The notes below the pieces were generated by a model. That model did not search any database. It was given only the letters and a program-made list of their open reading frames with translations, and was not told the origin of the DNA. 64,000 nucleotides of DNA from contig NZ_JAVFWN010000002.1 of the NCBI RefSeq assembly GCF_030929495.1, positions 124,001-188,000 of the forward strand. Reading direction: 5' to 3'. Below are positions 54,272-62,943 of this stretch, piece after piece. Positions within the stretch are counted from its first letter, which is position 1, and every line of letters starts with the position of its first letter. The position numbers and the translations under genes were made by a program. Source of the DNA: Nocardioides sp. LHD-245. Its GTDB lineage: Bacteria; Actinomycetota; Actinomycetes; Propionibacteriales; Nocardioidaceae.

Positions 54272-55447
54272 GTGGACCTCGACGACTTCCAGTGGCTGCT
54301 GACCGACGAGGGGCAGACACTGCTCGCCGAGGCCACGGCCCTGGTCGCCGAGGGCGCCGCTCCGCTCGCCGCCGGCTCCGCGCTCCGTCGTACGACGACA
54401 CCGGAGCGGGCGGCGACGGCGCTCACCCAGGTCGAGCTGCGCGGACGCGCGGTCGCGAAGTTCGGTGACCTCGCGCCGCGGATGTACTTCACGCCCGCCG
54501 CGCTGGAGCAGGCGACCAGGATCCGGGTCGCCCGGCACCGCGCGGGCCGGGCCGCGGCGTTCGGGGCACAGACCCTGGTCGACCTCGGCTGTGGCATCGG
54601 CGGCGACCTGGTCGCGACCGCCGAGGCGGGCATCGTGTGCGCCGGCGTCGACCTCGACCCGGTCCGGGTGGCGGTCGCGCGGGCGAACCTGGCCGCGCTG
54701 GGCCTGCCCGGCGCCGTCCAGGTCGCCGACGCCACGACGGTCGACCACAGCGGCTTCGACCTGGCCTTCGCCGACCCCGCCCGGCGCTCGGGGGCCGGTC
54801 GCAGCTCCCGGGTCGAGGACTGGACCCCGCCGTGGTCGTGGGTCGAGGGCCTGCTCGCCCGCGACGCCTGCGTGAAGGTCGCACCCGGCATCCCGCATTC
54901 GCTGGTGCCCGAGGGGGTCGAGGCCGAGTGGGTCAGCGACGACGGCGAGGTCAAGGAGGCCGCACTGTGGGCCGGTCGGACGGCCACGGTCGCCCGCCGC
55001 GCGACAGTGATCGGCGTCGGCGGCCTGGCCACGATCACCGACGAGGACGACCCCGGCGTCGGGGCGGTCGGGGTGCGGGAGGTCGGGGGCTACCTCTACG
55101 AGCCCGACGGCGCCGTGATCCGCGCCGGACTGGTGACCGCCGTGGCCGCAGGGGTCGGCGGCGGACTGGTCGACGCGAAGATCGCCTATGTCACCGCGGA
55201 CCGGCCGTTCCGCACGCCCTTCGCCCGCGGCTACCGCGTCCTCGAGCCGCTCCCCTACCGGGAGAAGCAGCTCAAGGCCGCGCTGCGCGAGCGCGGTGTC
55301 GGTCGGCTGACCATCAAGAAGCGTGGTGTCGACGTCTCCCCGGAGACGCTGCGCAAGCGGCTGTCGCTCCAGGGCGACGCCGAGGCGACCGTCGTGCTGA
55401 CCCGGGTGGCCGGCGAGGGCACGGCCCTCCTGGTGGAGCCGATGTGA
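54272..55447 (+). CDS. THUMP-like domain, class I SAM-dependent methyltransferase
   Basis: A 391-residue protein. The Rossmann methyltransferase core has LVDLGCGIGGDLVATAEAG (about 102-120) with the acidic CAGVDLDPVRV strand, and DLAFADPARRSG at the catalytic-motif IV position. A THUMP-like C-terminal region has LPYREKQLKAAL and IKKRGVDVSPETLRKRL. It is probably an RNA methyltransferase, but the NPPY-like motif is replaced by ADPAR, so base or target is uncertain. GTG start 54272. Convergent with the MpaB-type gene. Confidence 0.8.
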   Translation: MDLDDFQWLLTDEGQTLLAEATALVAEGAAPLAAGSALRRTTTPERAATALTQVELRGRAVAKFGDLAPRMYFTPAALEQATRIRVARHRAGRAAAFGAQTLVDLGCGIGGDLVATAEAGIVCAGVDLDPVRVAVARANLAALGLPGAVQVADATTVDHSGFDLAFADPARRSGAGRSSRVEDWTPPWSWVEGLLARDACVKVAPGIPHSLVPEGVEAEWVSDDGEVKEAALWAGRTATVARRATVIGVGGLATITDEDDPGVGAVGVREVGGYLYEPDGAVIRAGLVTAVAAGVGGGLVDAKIAYVTADRPFRTPFARGYRVLEPLPYREKQLKAALRERGVGRLTIKKRGVDVSPETLRKRLSLQGDAEATVVLTRVAGEGTALLVEPM

Positions 55448-55462
55448 ACCTCGTGGGCGGCC

Positions 55463-56347
55463 CTACTCCGGCAGCTCCATGGTGCGACCGCCGCGTGCCA
55501 GCACCGCCCGCTCGCTGCGGATGACCGTCTTGTGCAGGTCCGCGTTGTCGCCGCGCCGCACCCCGGCGGGCAGGACGTGGCGCGAGCTCCGCGCGAAGGC
55601 GGTGGCCCCGCGCCAGGCGAGTGCGTGGGCCGGGGTCCAGGCCAGGTCGTAGAGACGGCGTACCTCCGGGGGCAGCATCCCGACCACGAGCAGGTTGGTC
55701 ACCGTGACCCCCGGCCGGGCGACGAGCGGGACCGGCATGTCGTGGGCGATGGCGCGCCCGACCGCGCGGGCCTCGGCGGTCAGGTGCATCCGCCCGGAGG
55801 CGTACCAGTCCGCCATCCAGCGCTCGAAGTCCGCAGCCGTCGCCGGCGCCACCGACCGGGGCATGCCGAAGAGCTCGCCGAACCGGACCCAGTCGGCCCA
55901 CAGGTCCTCCTTCTCCGCGGCGCTCAGCGGGCGTACGAGCGTCTCGAACGCGACCCGGGAGGAGTCCGCGAGCATGGCCATCGTCCAGAGCATGAGCTCG
56001 GGGTCGAAGGCGTCGTACGGCGTGCCGCGGGGGAAGTCGCCCTCGTCGCGGTCCAGGGCGCCCCGGACCCGGGTGTGCAGGTCGTGCACCGCGGCCAGGA
56101 GCCGGTCGGCCTCGGCGCGCGGCGCGAAGAAGATGGTCTCGAAGGCGAGCGCGGTGCGGGCCAGCCGCTCGAAGGGACGCTCCTTGGCGAGCGTCGACTG
56201 CGAGGTCCCGACGTAGGGCACCGGGTGCGTGGCGCCGACGATCAGCGCGCGCTGGCCGTAGGTCTGCCCGACCGCGCGGTGCGACTGCACGAAGCGCAGC
56301 ATCGACCCTTCGGGGAAGTACCCGTCGCCGCTGCGCGTCTCGTCCAT
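55463..56347 (-). CDS. MpaB-type oxygenase (DUF2236)
   Basis: A 294-residue protein of the DUF2236/MpaB family, which includes latex-clearing (rubber) oxygenase relatives and the fungal prenyl-cleaving MpaB enzyme. It has GQRALIVGATHPVPYVGTSQ (31-50), the FDPELMLWTMAMLADSSRVAFE block (about 113-134) and the ARPGVTVTNLLVVGMLPPEVR helix. Latex-clearing proteins bind heme b through conserved His residues; His44 and others are possible ligands but cannot be assigned here. It is four bases from tsaD and may be carried on the same transcript. The substrate is unknown. Confidence 0.75.
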   Translation of the reverse strand: MDETRSGDGYFPEGSMLRFVQSHRAVGQTYGQRALIVGATHPVPYVGTSQSTLAKERPFERLARTALAFETIFFAPRAEADRLLAAVHDLHTRVRGALDRDEGDFPRGTPYDAFDPELMLWTMAMLADSSRVAFETLVRPLSAAEKEDLWADWVRFGELFGMPRSVAPATAADFERWMADWYASGRMHLTAEARAVGRAIAHDMPVPLVARPGVTVTNLLVVGMLPPEVRRLYDLAWTPAHALAWRGATAFARSSRHVLPAGVRRGDNADLHKTVIRSERAVLARGGRTMELPE

Positions 56348-56351
56348 CGCC

Positions 56352-57413
56352 TCAGCCTGCCAGGACCTCGGTGACCGGGAGGCTGGAATCGGCAGGAAGG
56401 TCGAGCCGCGACGGGGCCCGTCCCCGCTCCACCATCGTCGCGCCGAGGGCCGCGACCATCGCCCCGTTGTCGGTGCACAGGCCCGGGCGTGGCACCCGGA
56501 CCCGGATCCCGAGCTTGCCGGCGCGCTCCTCCGCGAGTGCGCGCAGGCGGGAGTTGGCGGCCACGCCGCCGCCGATCATCAGGTCCTCGATGCCCTCGGC
56601 GCCGGCCGCGTCGAGCGCCTTGCGGACCAGGACGTCGCAGACCGCCTCCTGGAACGACGCGGCGACGTCGGCCACCGGCACCGGCTCGCCGGAGCGCTCC
56701 CGGGCCTCCACCCAGCGGGCGACGGCGGTCTTGAGACCGGAGAAGGAGAAGTCGAAGCGGTGTCGCTCCAGGTCGCGGCGGCTGGACAGCCCGCGGGGGA
56801 AGTCGATCGCGATCTGGTCGCCCTCGCGGGCCACCCGGTCGATGTGGGGACCTCCGGGGAACGGCAGTCCGAGCAGGCGCGCGACCTTGTCGAACGCCTC
56901 ACCCGCCGCGTCGTCGATGGTCGCCCCCATCGGGGCCACGCCGTCGTCGTACCCGGTGATGTCGGTGACCTTGAGCAGGCTGGAGTGGCCGCCGGAGACG
57001 AGCAGCGCCAGGCACGGCTCGGGCAGCGGCCCGTGCTCGAGCTGGTCGACCGCGACGTGGGCGGCGAGGTGGTTGACGCCGTAGATCGGCTTGCCGAGCG
57101 AGAGCGCGAGCGCCTTGGCCGAGGCGACGCCGACGAGCAGGGCTCCGGCGAGGCCGGGGCCGTGGGTCACCGCGATCGCGTCGACGCCGGCCAGCGTCAC
57201 GCCGGCGGTGTCGCAGGCCCGCTGGATGGTCGGGACCATCGCCTCGAGGTGGGCCCGGCTCGCGACCTCGGGTACGACGCCCCCGAAGCGGGCATGCTCC
57301 TCGACGCTGCTCGCGACGGCGTCGGCGAGCAGCGTGTGGCCGCGGACGATGCCGACACCGGTCTCGTCACACGAGGTTTCGATGCCGAGCACCAGGGGTT
57401 CGTCGCGGGTCAC
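56352..57413 (-). CDS. tsaD: tRNA N6-adenosine threonylcarbamoyltransferase
   Basis: A 353-residue Kae1/TsaD protein transferring threonylcarbamoyl to A37 of ANN-decoding tRNAs. It has [13 protein letters not shown] (9-21), the metal-binding HLAAH with His115 and His119, [25 protein letters not shown] and [14 protein letters not shown] start at 57413 overlaps the rimI stop. It works with TsaB and TsaE, both encoded upstream in this block, and TsaC elsewhere. Length is normal. Confidence 0.96.
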   Translation of the reverse strand: MTRDEPLVLGIETSCDETGVGIVRGHTLLADAVASSVEEHARFGGVVPEVASRAHLEAMVPTIQRACDTAGVTLAGVDAIAVTHGPGLAGALLVGVASAKALALSLGKPIYGVNHLAAHVAVDQLEHGPLPEPCLALLVSGGHSSLLKVTDITGYDDGVAPMGATIDDAAGEAFDKVARLLGLPFPGGPHIDRVAREGDQIAIDFPRGLSSRRDLERHRFDFSFSGLKTAVARWVEARERSGEPVPVADVAASFQEAVCDVLVRKALDAAGAEGIEDLMIGGGVAANSRLRALAEERAGKLGIRVRVPRPGLCTDNGAMVAALGATMVERGRAPSRLDLPADSSLPVTEVLAG

Positions 57414-57889
57414 GGGACCATTGTGACGGGTGTCGCCAGCACCAGGGCGGTCGTGCCGTCGCGGTAGTAGCGCGCCCGCCTCCCGAGCTCGCCGAACCCG
57501 TGCCGCTCGTAGAACCGCCGGGCGGGCAGGTTGTCCTCGCGCACCTCCAGCAGCAGCCGGGTGGCGCCGCCTTCGCCGGCGACGGCGTGGACGCCGCGCA
57601 GCACTGCCGTGGCGACGCCGGCCCGCCGCAGCGGCTCCGGGACCGCGATCCGCTGCAGTTCCGCGTCCACGTCGACCACGCTGACCACGGCATAGCCGGC
57701 GAACGCCCCGTCCTGCTCGGCGACGACGACGGCGATCGTGGGCAACAGGCCCGAGACGCCCTCCCCGATCAGGTTCGCCGACCACGGGTCGAGCGGGAAG
57801 GCGTCCGCCTCGAGGGCGACGATCGCGGCGACGTCGCCCGTGGTCGCGGTCCGGACGGTGGTGCGGCCGCTCGGGGAGAGTCGGCTCAC
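57410..57889 (-). CDS. rimI: Ribosomal protein S18-alanine N-acetyltransferase
   Basis: A 159-residue GNAT enzyme of the RimI type. It has [19 protein letters not shown] (19-37), [20 protein letters not shown] (the acetyl-CoA P-loop region, about 78-97) and [21 protein letters not shown], the RimI signature. GTG start 57889 overlaps tsaB, and its stop overlaps tsaD. The tsaB-rimI-tsaD order is widely conserved and supports the name. Confidence 0.9.
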   Translation of the reverse strand: MSRLSPSGRTTVRTATTGDVAAIVALEADAFPLDPWSANLIGEGVSGLLPTIAVVVAEQDGAFAGYAVVSVVDVDAELQRIAVPEPLRRAGVATAVLRGVHAVAGEGGATRLLLEVREDNLPARRFYERHGFGELGRRARYYRDGTTALVLATPVTMVP

Positions 57890-58509
57890 CGGGCGCGCGC
57901 GACCGCGTCGGGGCGGCGCAGGTAGAGGGGCTCGGGCGGCAGCACCGCGACCCGGCCCTCCGCGACGGCGCGCGCCAGCCAGGCGGCGGCCGGCCGCTCG
58001 GGGCCGCGGGCGTCGGGGAACGCGTCGGGGTACAGGCGCGCACCCTCGCCGACCACCGGGCCGTCGGTGGCGAGCGCGGCCGGCTTGTCGACGACCGGCT
58101 CGTCGAGGCGCACCCCCCGGGCGTCGTACGACGCGCGGTAGACCTCCTTGCGCCGGGCGTCGGTGGCGACGACGAAGTCGCCGGTCACCGTGCCCTCGGC
58201 GACCGCCTCCAGCGCGAGGGCGTCGAGCGAGCACACGCCGTGGACGGGTACGTCGAGCACGTGGGCCAGCGTGCGGGCCGTGACCAGTCCGACCCGGAGC
58301 CCGGTGAACGGGCCGGGACCGACGCCGACGGCGACGGCGGTCAGGTCGGCCGGGCGGGCGCCGGCCTCGGCGAGCACCTGCTCGATCAGCGGCGCCAGCT
58401 GCTCGCCGTGCCGCATGCCCTCGGCCGAGGTCGCCGCGGCGACGACGCCCGCCCCGGCGTGGAGCGCGACGGTGACCGTCGGCGAGGCGGTGTCGAAGGC
58501 GAGCAGCAC
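57886..58509 (-). CDS. tsaB: tRNA threonylcarbamoyladenosine biosynthesis protein TsaB
   Basis: A 207-residue ASKHA-fold partner of TsaD. It starts [19 protein letters not shown], with [16 protein letters not shown] (about 61-76) and the [15 protein letters not shown] segment near 115-129. TsaB is inactive itself and scaffolds TsaD/TsaE. The upstream flank is not tsaE, as usual, but two GH16 genes. Confidence 0.93.
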   Translation of the reverse strand: MLLAFDTASPTVTVALHAGAGVVAAATSAEGMRHGEQLAPLIEQVLAEAGARPADLTAVAVGVGPGPFTGLRVGLVTARTLAHVLDVPVHGVCSLDALALEAVAEGTVTGDFVVATDARRKEVYRASYDARGVRLDEPVVDKPAALATDGPVVGEGARLYPDAFPDARGPERPAAAWLARAVAEGRVAVLPPEPLYLRRPDAVARAR

Positions 58510-58533
58510 GCCCCGAGGCTACCGTCGCACCCG

Positions 58534-59691
58534 CTACTTCCAGACCTTGACGTAGTCGACCTCGAGCGTCGTCGACGGCACCACGCCGCCGAGGAAGGTG
58601 TTCACGCCGCTGCCGCTGAGCAACTGCGAGAAGCTCATGATGAAGCGCTTGCGGAAGCTCGCGGCGCCGGCGGTGTTGGTCAGGCAGGTCCGGCCGTCGA
58701 CCGAGATCGTGAGCCGCTCGGCGGTCCACTCCAGCGCGTAGGTGTGCCACTGTCCGCGCGGAGCCAGGCAGTTCCAGGCCGTGTTGAGGCCGGGGACCGG
58801 GCCGCCGTTGTCGTTCCAGGTGTAGTGCAGGAAGGGGATGGCGAGATGCGGGTAGGCCGCGTAGTTCTCGACGATGTCGATCTCGCCGGAGGCGGGCCAG
58901 GTCGTGTCCGAGCTGTAGCGCGTGTCGGGCCACAGCCAGAACGCCTCCTGCGGACCGGCGAAGGACACCGCCTGCGACTTCATCCGGGCCTCGAACCGGC
59001 CGTACTGCTGGCTCCACTTCCAGAACGTGTTGACCGATCCGGTGACATAGGAGGCGCGGGTGCCGTCCTTGCGCAGCGGGCACTGGTCGGCGCGGGCGAC
59101 GGGTCGTGCGGTGAGCCGCAGCGAGCCACCGCTCACCGCCACGGTCTGCGGGGTGTCGACCATGCAGGCCGCGCCGGTGCTCGTGCCGTCCATGACGTGC
59201 CAGTACCGCTCATCGAGGGCGGTGCCGTCGAACTGGTCGACCAAGGAGCACTGGTAGGTCCCTCCGCCCGGCCGGTCGAGTACCGTGCCGCAGGCATCGG
59301 TCGGCTTCGGCTTCGGCTTCGCGGTGGCGGCGGCCTCCACGGTGGGGACCGGCGCCACCGCGCGCGCCCGGCTGGTGCGGCCGTCCGACACGACGCGGTA
59401 CTGACGGGTCCGGACGGGCGAGCCGAGCGTGATCCGGAAGGTGCCCCGGCGCGACGCGCGGTCCTGGGCGACGGCCTTCCAGCCGGCCCGGGCGCGCACC
59501 TGGAGCCGGACGCTCGCCCGCGGCCTGGCCTTGCCGGTGAAGACCAGGCTGGTGTCCCCCTGCCGCGGCTTGTCGAGCGCCGGCGCCTTGCGGCCGCCGA
59601 CCGTGGCGGCGGTGGCGGCCGGCGCGGCCAGCCCCCATGCCACCAGGCATATCACCAGTACCGCCATCGCCCGTGCGCTCTTCATCGCCAT
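58534..59691 (-). CDS. Secreted glycoside hydrolase family 16 enzyme, copy 1
   Basis: A 385-residue exported protein. A signal peptide (AVLVICLVAWGLAAPAATA, cleavage near 30) is followed by a beta-rich, basic region (about 35-115) and a Lys/Pro linker (KPKPKP). The GH16 beta-jelly-roll domain (about 133-385) has the catalytic ExDxxE motif EIDIVE (Glu270, Asp272, Glu275) and ends EVDYVKVWK. GH16 enzymes cleave beta-1,3/1,4-glucans or galactans; substrate is not evident. ATG 59691 follows GGGGGA; ATG 59685 is an alternative. It is a tandem paralogue of the next gene and lies inside the tsa cluster. Confidence 0.9.
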   Translation of the reverse strand: MAMKSARAMAVLVICLVAWGLAAPAATAATVGGRKAPALDKPRQGDTSLVFTGKARPRASVRLQVRARAGWKAVAQDRASRRGTFRITLGSPVRTRQYRVVSDGRTSRARAVAPVPTVEAAATAKPKPKPTDACGTVLDRPGGGTYQCSLVDQFDGTALDERYWHVMDGTSTGAACMVDTPQTVAVSGGSLRLTARPVARADQCPLRKDGTRASYVTGSVNTFWKWSQQYGRFEARMKSQAVSFAGPQEAFWLWPDTRYSSDTTWPASGEIDIVENYAAYPHLAIPFLHYTWNDNGGPVPGLNTAWNCLAPRGQWHTYALEWTAERLTISVDGRTCLTNTAGAASFRKRFIMSFSQLLSGSGVNTFLGGVVPSTTLEVDYVKVWK

Positions 59692-59787
59692 CGTCCCCCA
59701 GTCGAGTGGTCTCGAGGAAGACGCTATGGAAGGGCGCCCCTCGTGCGGCACCACCGTCAAGCCGGGTTAACTGGCCCCAAACGACGG

Positions 59788-59817
59788 GTGGTCCCAGGAC
59801 CTTCGTCCCGGGACCAC
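59788..59817 (-). terminator. Hairpin between the two GH16 genes
   Basis: Arms GTGGTCCC / GGGACCAC, extended inward by GGAC / GTCC after one mismatch, around a CTTC tetraloop, 65 bases after the stop of GH16 copy 2. No U run. A separate ATCACC-N6-GGTGAT repeat (59844-59861) could be an operator for copy 1. Confidence 0.6.
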
Positions 59818-59881
59818 GCTGGCCGATCGGTCACCCGCCGGCCATCACCCATATCGGTGATCGTCGCTCAGCTCGCTGTGC

Positions 59882-60796
59882 TCACTGCCACACCTTCACG
59901 TAGTCGACCTCGAGCGTCGAGGGCAGCACCGACGAGCTCGTGATCTTGTTGACGCCCGTGTCGCTGACCAGCTGCGAGAAGGCCATGATGAAGCGCTTGC
60001 GGAAGCTCGCCGCGCCGTCGGTGTTGATCAGGCACGTCTTGCCGTCGACCTTGATGATCAGCTTGTACGCCGTCCACTCCAGGGCGTAGGTGTGCCACTG
60101 CCCGCGGGTCGCGGCGCAGTTCCAGGCGGTGTTGAGGCCGTGCCGGGCCCCGCCGTTGTCGTTCCACGAGTAGTGCAGGAACGGGATCGCCAGGTCCGGG
60201 TAGGCCGCGTAGGTCTCGACGATGTCGATCTCGCCGGAGGCGGGCCAGAAGGCGTCGCTGCTGTAGCGGACGTCGGGCCACAGCCAGAACGCCTCGTGGG
60301 CCCCCGGCCCCCGGGCGACGTCGGACTTCATCCGGGCCTCGAACCGGCCGTACTGCTGGCTCCACTTCCAGAACGTGTTGACCGCCCCGGTCGCGTACGG
60401 CGCCCGGCTGCCGTCGGCGCGCGACGGGCACGCGGCCGCGCCGCCGGACGGCCGCGCGGTGAGCCGGAGCACTCCCGACCCCACCGACACGGTCTGCGGG
60501 TTGTCGAGGTTGCAGGCCAGGCTGCCGCTGGGCCCGTCCATGACGTGCCAGTACCGGCTGTCGAGCGCCGTGCCGTCGAACTGGTCGACGAAGGTGCACT
60601 TGTAGAACCCGATCAGGTTCGGCCGGCGGACCCGCGGCCCGCAGGCGTCCCCCGACGTGACGGCGGCCGCGACCGCCCCGGCCGCGGCGACGGGAGCGGC
60701 CGCCCTGGTCTCCGGCATCGCCTGCACCTGGAGGCCGAGCACCAGCAGCACCGCGCCCGCCAGTGACAGCACACGTTTGAACCCCATGAACCCCAT
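59882..60796 (-). CDS. Secreted glycoside hydrolase family 16 enzyme, copy 2
   Basis: A 304-residue exported GH16 protein without the beta-rich N-terminal region of copy 1. A signal peptide (VLSLAGAVLLVLGLQVQA, about 9-26) is followed directly by the catalytic domain, which shares long blocks with copy 1 (KCTFVDQFDGTALD, YWHVMDG, NTFWKWSQQYGRFEARMKS). The catalytic motif is EIDIVE (Glu189, Asp191, Glu194), ending EVDYVKVWQ. The start is uncertain: ATG 60796 is chosen, with ATG 60787 and GTG 60826 as alternatives. A 20-base LacI-type palindrome lies 80 bases upstream, suggesting sugar-induced expression. Confidence 0.88.
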   Translation of the reverse strand: MGFMGFKRVLSLAGAVLLVLGLQVQAMPETRAAAPVAAAGAVAAAVTSGDACGPRVRRPNLIGFYKCTFVDQFDGTALDSRYWHVMDGPSGSLACNLDNPQTVSVGSGVLRLTARPSGGAAACPSRADGSRAPYATGAVNTFWKWSQQYGRFEARMKSDVARGPGAHEAFWLWPDVRYSSDAFWPASGEIDIVETYAAYPDLAIPFLHYSWNDNGGARHGLNTAWNCAATRGQWHTYALEWTAYKLIIKVDGKTCLINTDGAASFRKRFIMAFSQLVSDTGVNKITSSSVLPSTLEVDYVKVWQ

Positions 60797-60875
60797 GTCC
60801 CTCAGACCCCCCTGCGCCTCGTCCACATCGACCTTCGCGTGTGGCTAACCCGGACCCTAGGGGAAAGACACCATC

Positions 60876-60895
60876 GACTGGAACCGGTTCCAGTC
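60876..60895. promoter_or_regulatory. LacI-type operator before GH16 copy 2
   Basis: GACTGGAACCGGTTCCAGTC is a perfect 20-base palindrome with a central CG, the shape bound by LacI/GalR repressors. Its sequence differs from the rhamnose operators (TTGAAAC), so a different regulator, not in the window, is expected. Confidence 0.75.
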
Positions 60896-60964
60896 ACGAT
60901 TGAGATACCGCGGGCGGGCCGTCGAGACCGTCGGCACGACGGTGGCAGCCGAGGCTCGGCGGCG

Positions 60965-61903
60965 CTAGAACCTGAGGTCCGCGTCGAGCCAGCGGGCGCC
61001 GACGGCGTCGATCTCGACGAGACGGGGGTCGGCCTCGGGGTCGTCGGCAGTCGGGTCCGTCTGCCCCGCGCGCCGCGTGATCCGGACATCGAGCCGGGCG
61101 TCCGCCAGTCCCTCGGCGAGCCCCGTCCCCCACTCGACGACGGTCACGGCCTGGTCGAGATCGGTGTCGAGATCGAGGTCGTCGAGCTCGGCCCGGCCGC
61201 CGAGCCGGTAGGCGTCGACGTGGACCAGCTCGGGCCCCTCACCCAGCGACGGATGCACCCGGGAGATGACGAAGGTCGGCGACGTGATCGGGCCGCGCAC
61301 GCCGAGCCCCTCCCCGAGGCCCTGCGTGAACGTGGTCTTCCCGGCGCCGAGCTCGCCGCTGAGGACGAGCACGTCGCCGCGCGCCAGCGATCCGGCGACA
61401 CGCCGGCCGAGGTCGCGCATCGCCGCGGCGCTCGCGACGTCGACGAGGACGGGGGCGGGCCGCGCCATCTCGACGTACGGCGCGCGCCGGGCCGTCTCGA
61501 CGAAGCCCATGTCGCGCCAGAACCCGGCGGTGCGGGGCAGCTCCTCACGGGCCAGGATCACGACCCGGCGCGCCCCGCCGAGGCCCGCCTCCACCAGCCC
61601 GGACCGGACCAGGTCGCGGGCCAGGCCACGGCCGCGTGCGGCCGGGTCGATGCCGAAGCGGCGCAGGTAGACGGTGTCGGCCGGGTCGCCGACCGGATCG
61701 AGGACCACGGCGCCCACCGGACGGCCGTCGTCGAGCACGACGAGACCGCCGCCCGGCGCCAGCATGGCGGCGATCGACTCCTCGGTCTCGGCCAGGGCGT
61801 CGGCGGGCGGGTCGAGGGGCGGTCGGTCGGCGAAGGCGGCCTTGACGACGGCCAGCACGTCCGCGGCGGCCTCGGGACCGACGCGCCGGGTCTCGAGGCT
61901 CAT
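60965..61903 (-). CDS. tsaE: GNAT domain fused to TsaE ATPase
   Basis: A 312-residue two-domain protein. Residues 1-148 form a GNAT acetyltransferase-like domain (YLRRFGIDPAARGRGLARDL, then FWRDMGFVETARR). Residues 152-312 are TsaE, the ATPase of the threonylcarbamoyl-adenosine complex, with P-loop GELGAGKT (183-190), SPTFVISR and the VEWGTGLAEGL block. TsaE alone is normally about 150 residues. ATG 61903 overlaps the stop of the alpha/beta hydrolase gene, so the GNAT part is within the natural gene. The fusion is continuous in one frame. Downstream tsaB is separated by the two GH16 genes. Confidence 0.9.
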   Translation of the reverse strand: MSLETRRVGPEAAADVLAVVKAAFADRPPLDPPADALAETEESIAAMLAPGGGLVVLDDGRPVGAVVLDPVGDPADTVYLRRFGIDPAARGRGLARDLVRSGLVEAGLGGARRVVILAREELPRTAGFWRDMGFVETARRAPYVEMARPAPVLVDVASAAAMRDLGRRVAGSLARGDVLVLSGELGAGKTTFTQGLGEGLGVRGPITSPTFVISRVHPSLGEGPELVHVDAYRLGGRAELDDLDLDTDLDQAVTVVEWGTGLAEGLADARLDVRITRRAGQTDPTADDPEADPRLVEIDAVGARWLDADLRF

Positions 61904-62943
61904 CGGGCGGCTGCCCTCGCGGACGCGGCGGTGATCAGCTGGTCGAGCTCGGCGTTGACCAGCTCGTGACGCTCCATCAGCACCATGTGACCGGCTCCCT
62001 CGCACTCGAGGAGGCGGGATCCGGGGATCCGCGACTGCAGCTTGCGGGAGTGGCCGATCGAGGTCAGCCGGTCGGCGGTGCCGCAGATGACCGACGTCGG
62101 CACCCGGCCGAGGACCTCCACGAAGTCGAACTTGTCGAGGCCGGCGAAGTGCGGGAAGAAGTCGGCGAGCACCTCGAAGGGCGTCGCCGCCAGCATCTGG
62201 TCGACGAACTCGACGTACCCGCGGGGCACGTCGCCGCCGAACGCGAACCGGTCGGTGGCGACGGTGGCCACCGAGCCGCCCGCCCGGCGCACCGAGTCGA
62301 CCGCGCGGTGGCCGAGGTGCAGCGTGCGGACGACGCCCCGGGCGACCGGGCCGGCGAGGCGGGCGGGCACCATCGGAAGCAGGATCCGGGTCGGGTCGAG
62401 GCCGCCGGCGGTCGTGGAGATCAGCCCGATCCCGACGACCCGAGAGCCGATCAGCTCGGGGTACTGCTCGGCGAAAGCGACGATCGACATCCCGCCCATC
62501 GAGTGGCCGACGAGCACCACGGGACCGTCGGGCGCGACCGCCTCGATCACCCGGTGCAGGTCGCGGCCGAGCTGCTCGATGGTGGAGTGGGCGCGGTCGG
62601 AGTCGCCGGAGCGACCGTGGGAGCGCTGGTCGTAGTAGACCGCGCGGACCAGGCCGCGGTACGCCGCTCGCTGGAAGTGCCAGCAGTCGAGGTTCAGGCA
62701 GAAACCGTGGACGAAGACGACGGTGACGGCCGACCCGGCCTCGTCGACCTCGACGTGCAGCGGCAGGCCGTCGTCGGCCACCACGGTCACCGGCGCGGAG
62801 CGCAGCGTGCCGAAGGGGATCTCCTCGCCCGCGCGGCGGCTGATCGCCCGCTGCTGGCGGCGGATCCCGGCGGCCGCCGTACCGGCTGCGGCGACGCCGA
62901 GCGCACCCGCGATCGACCCGACGATCCGGCCCCGGCGGCTCAC
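61900..62943 (-). CDS. Alpha/beta hydrolase, membrane-anchored type
   Basis: A 347-residue alpha/beta hydrolase. A short N-terminal hydrophobic stretch (IVGSIAGALGVAAAGTAAAG, 7-26) may anchor it. The core shows VVFVHGFCLNLDCWHFQ, DQRSHGRSG, the nucleophile elbow GHSMGGMS, Asp in CGTADRLT and His in EGAGHMVLME. GTG start 62943 overlaps the alr stop. Located between alr and tsaE, a placement common in actinobacteria, but its substrate is unknown. Peroxidase/esterase-like function is possible. Confidence 0.88.
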   Translation of the reverse strand: MSRRGRIVGSIAGALGVAAAGTAAAGIRRQQRAISRRAGEEIPFGTLRSAPVTVVADDGLPLHVEVDEAGSAVTVVFVHGFCLNLDCWHFQRAAYRGLVRAVYYDQRSHGRSGDSDRAHSTIEQLGRDLHRVIEAVAPDGPVVLVGHSMGGMSIVAFAEQYPELIGSRVVGIGLISTTAGGLDPTRILLPMVPARLAGPVARGVVRTLHLGHRAVDSVRRAGGSVATVATDRFAFGGDVPRGYVEFVDQMLAATPFEVLADFFPHFAGLDKFDFVEVLGRVPTSVICGTADRLTSIGHSRKLQSRIPGSRLLECEGAGHMVLMERHELVNAELDQLITAASARAAAR

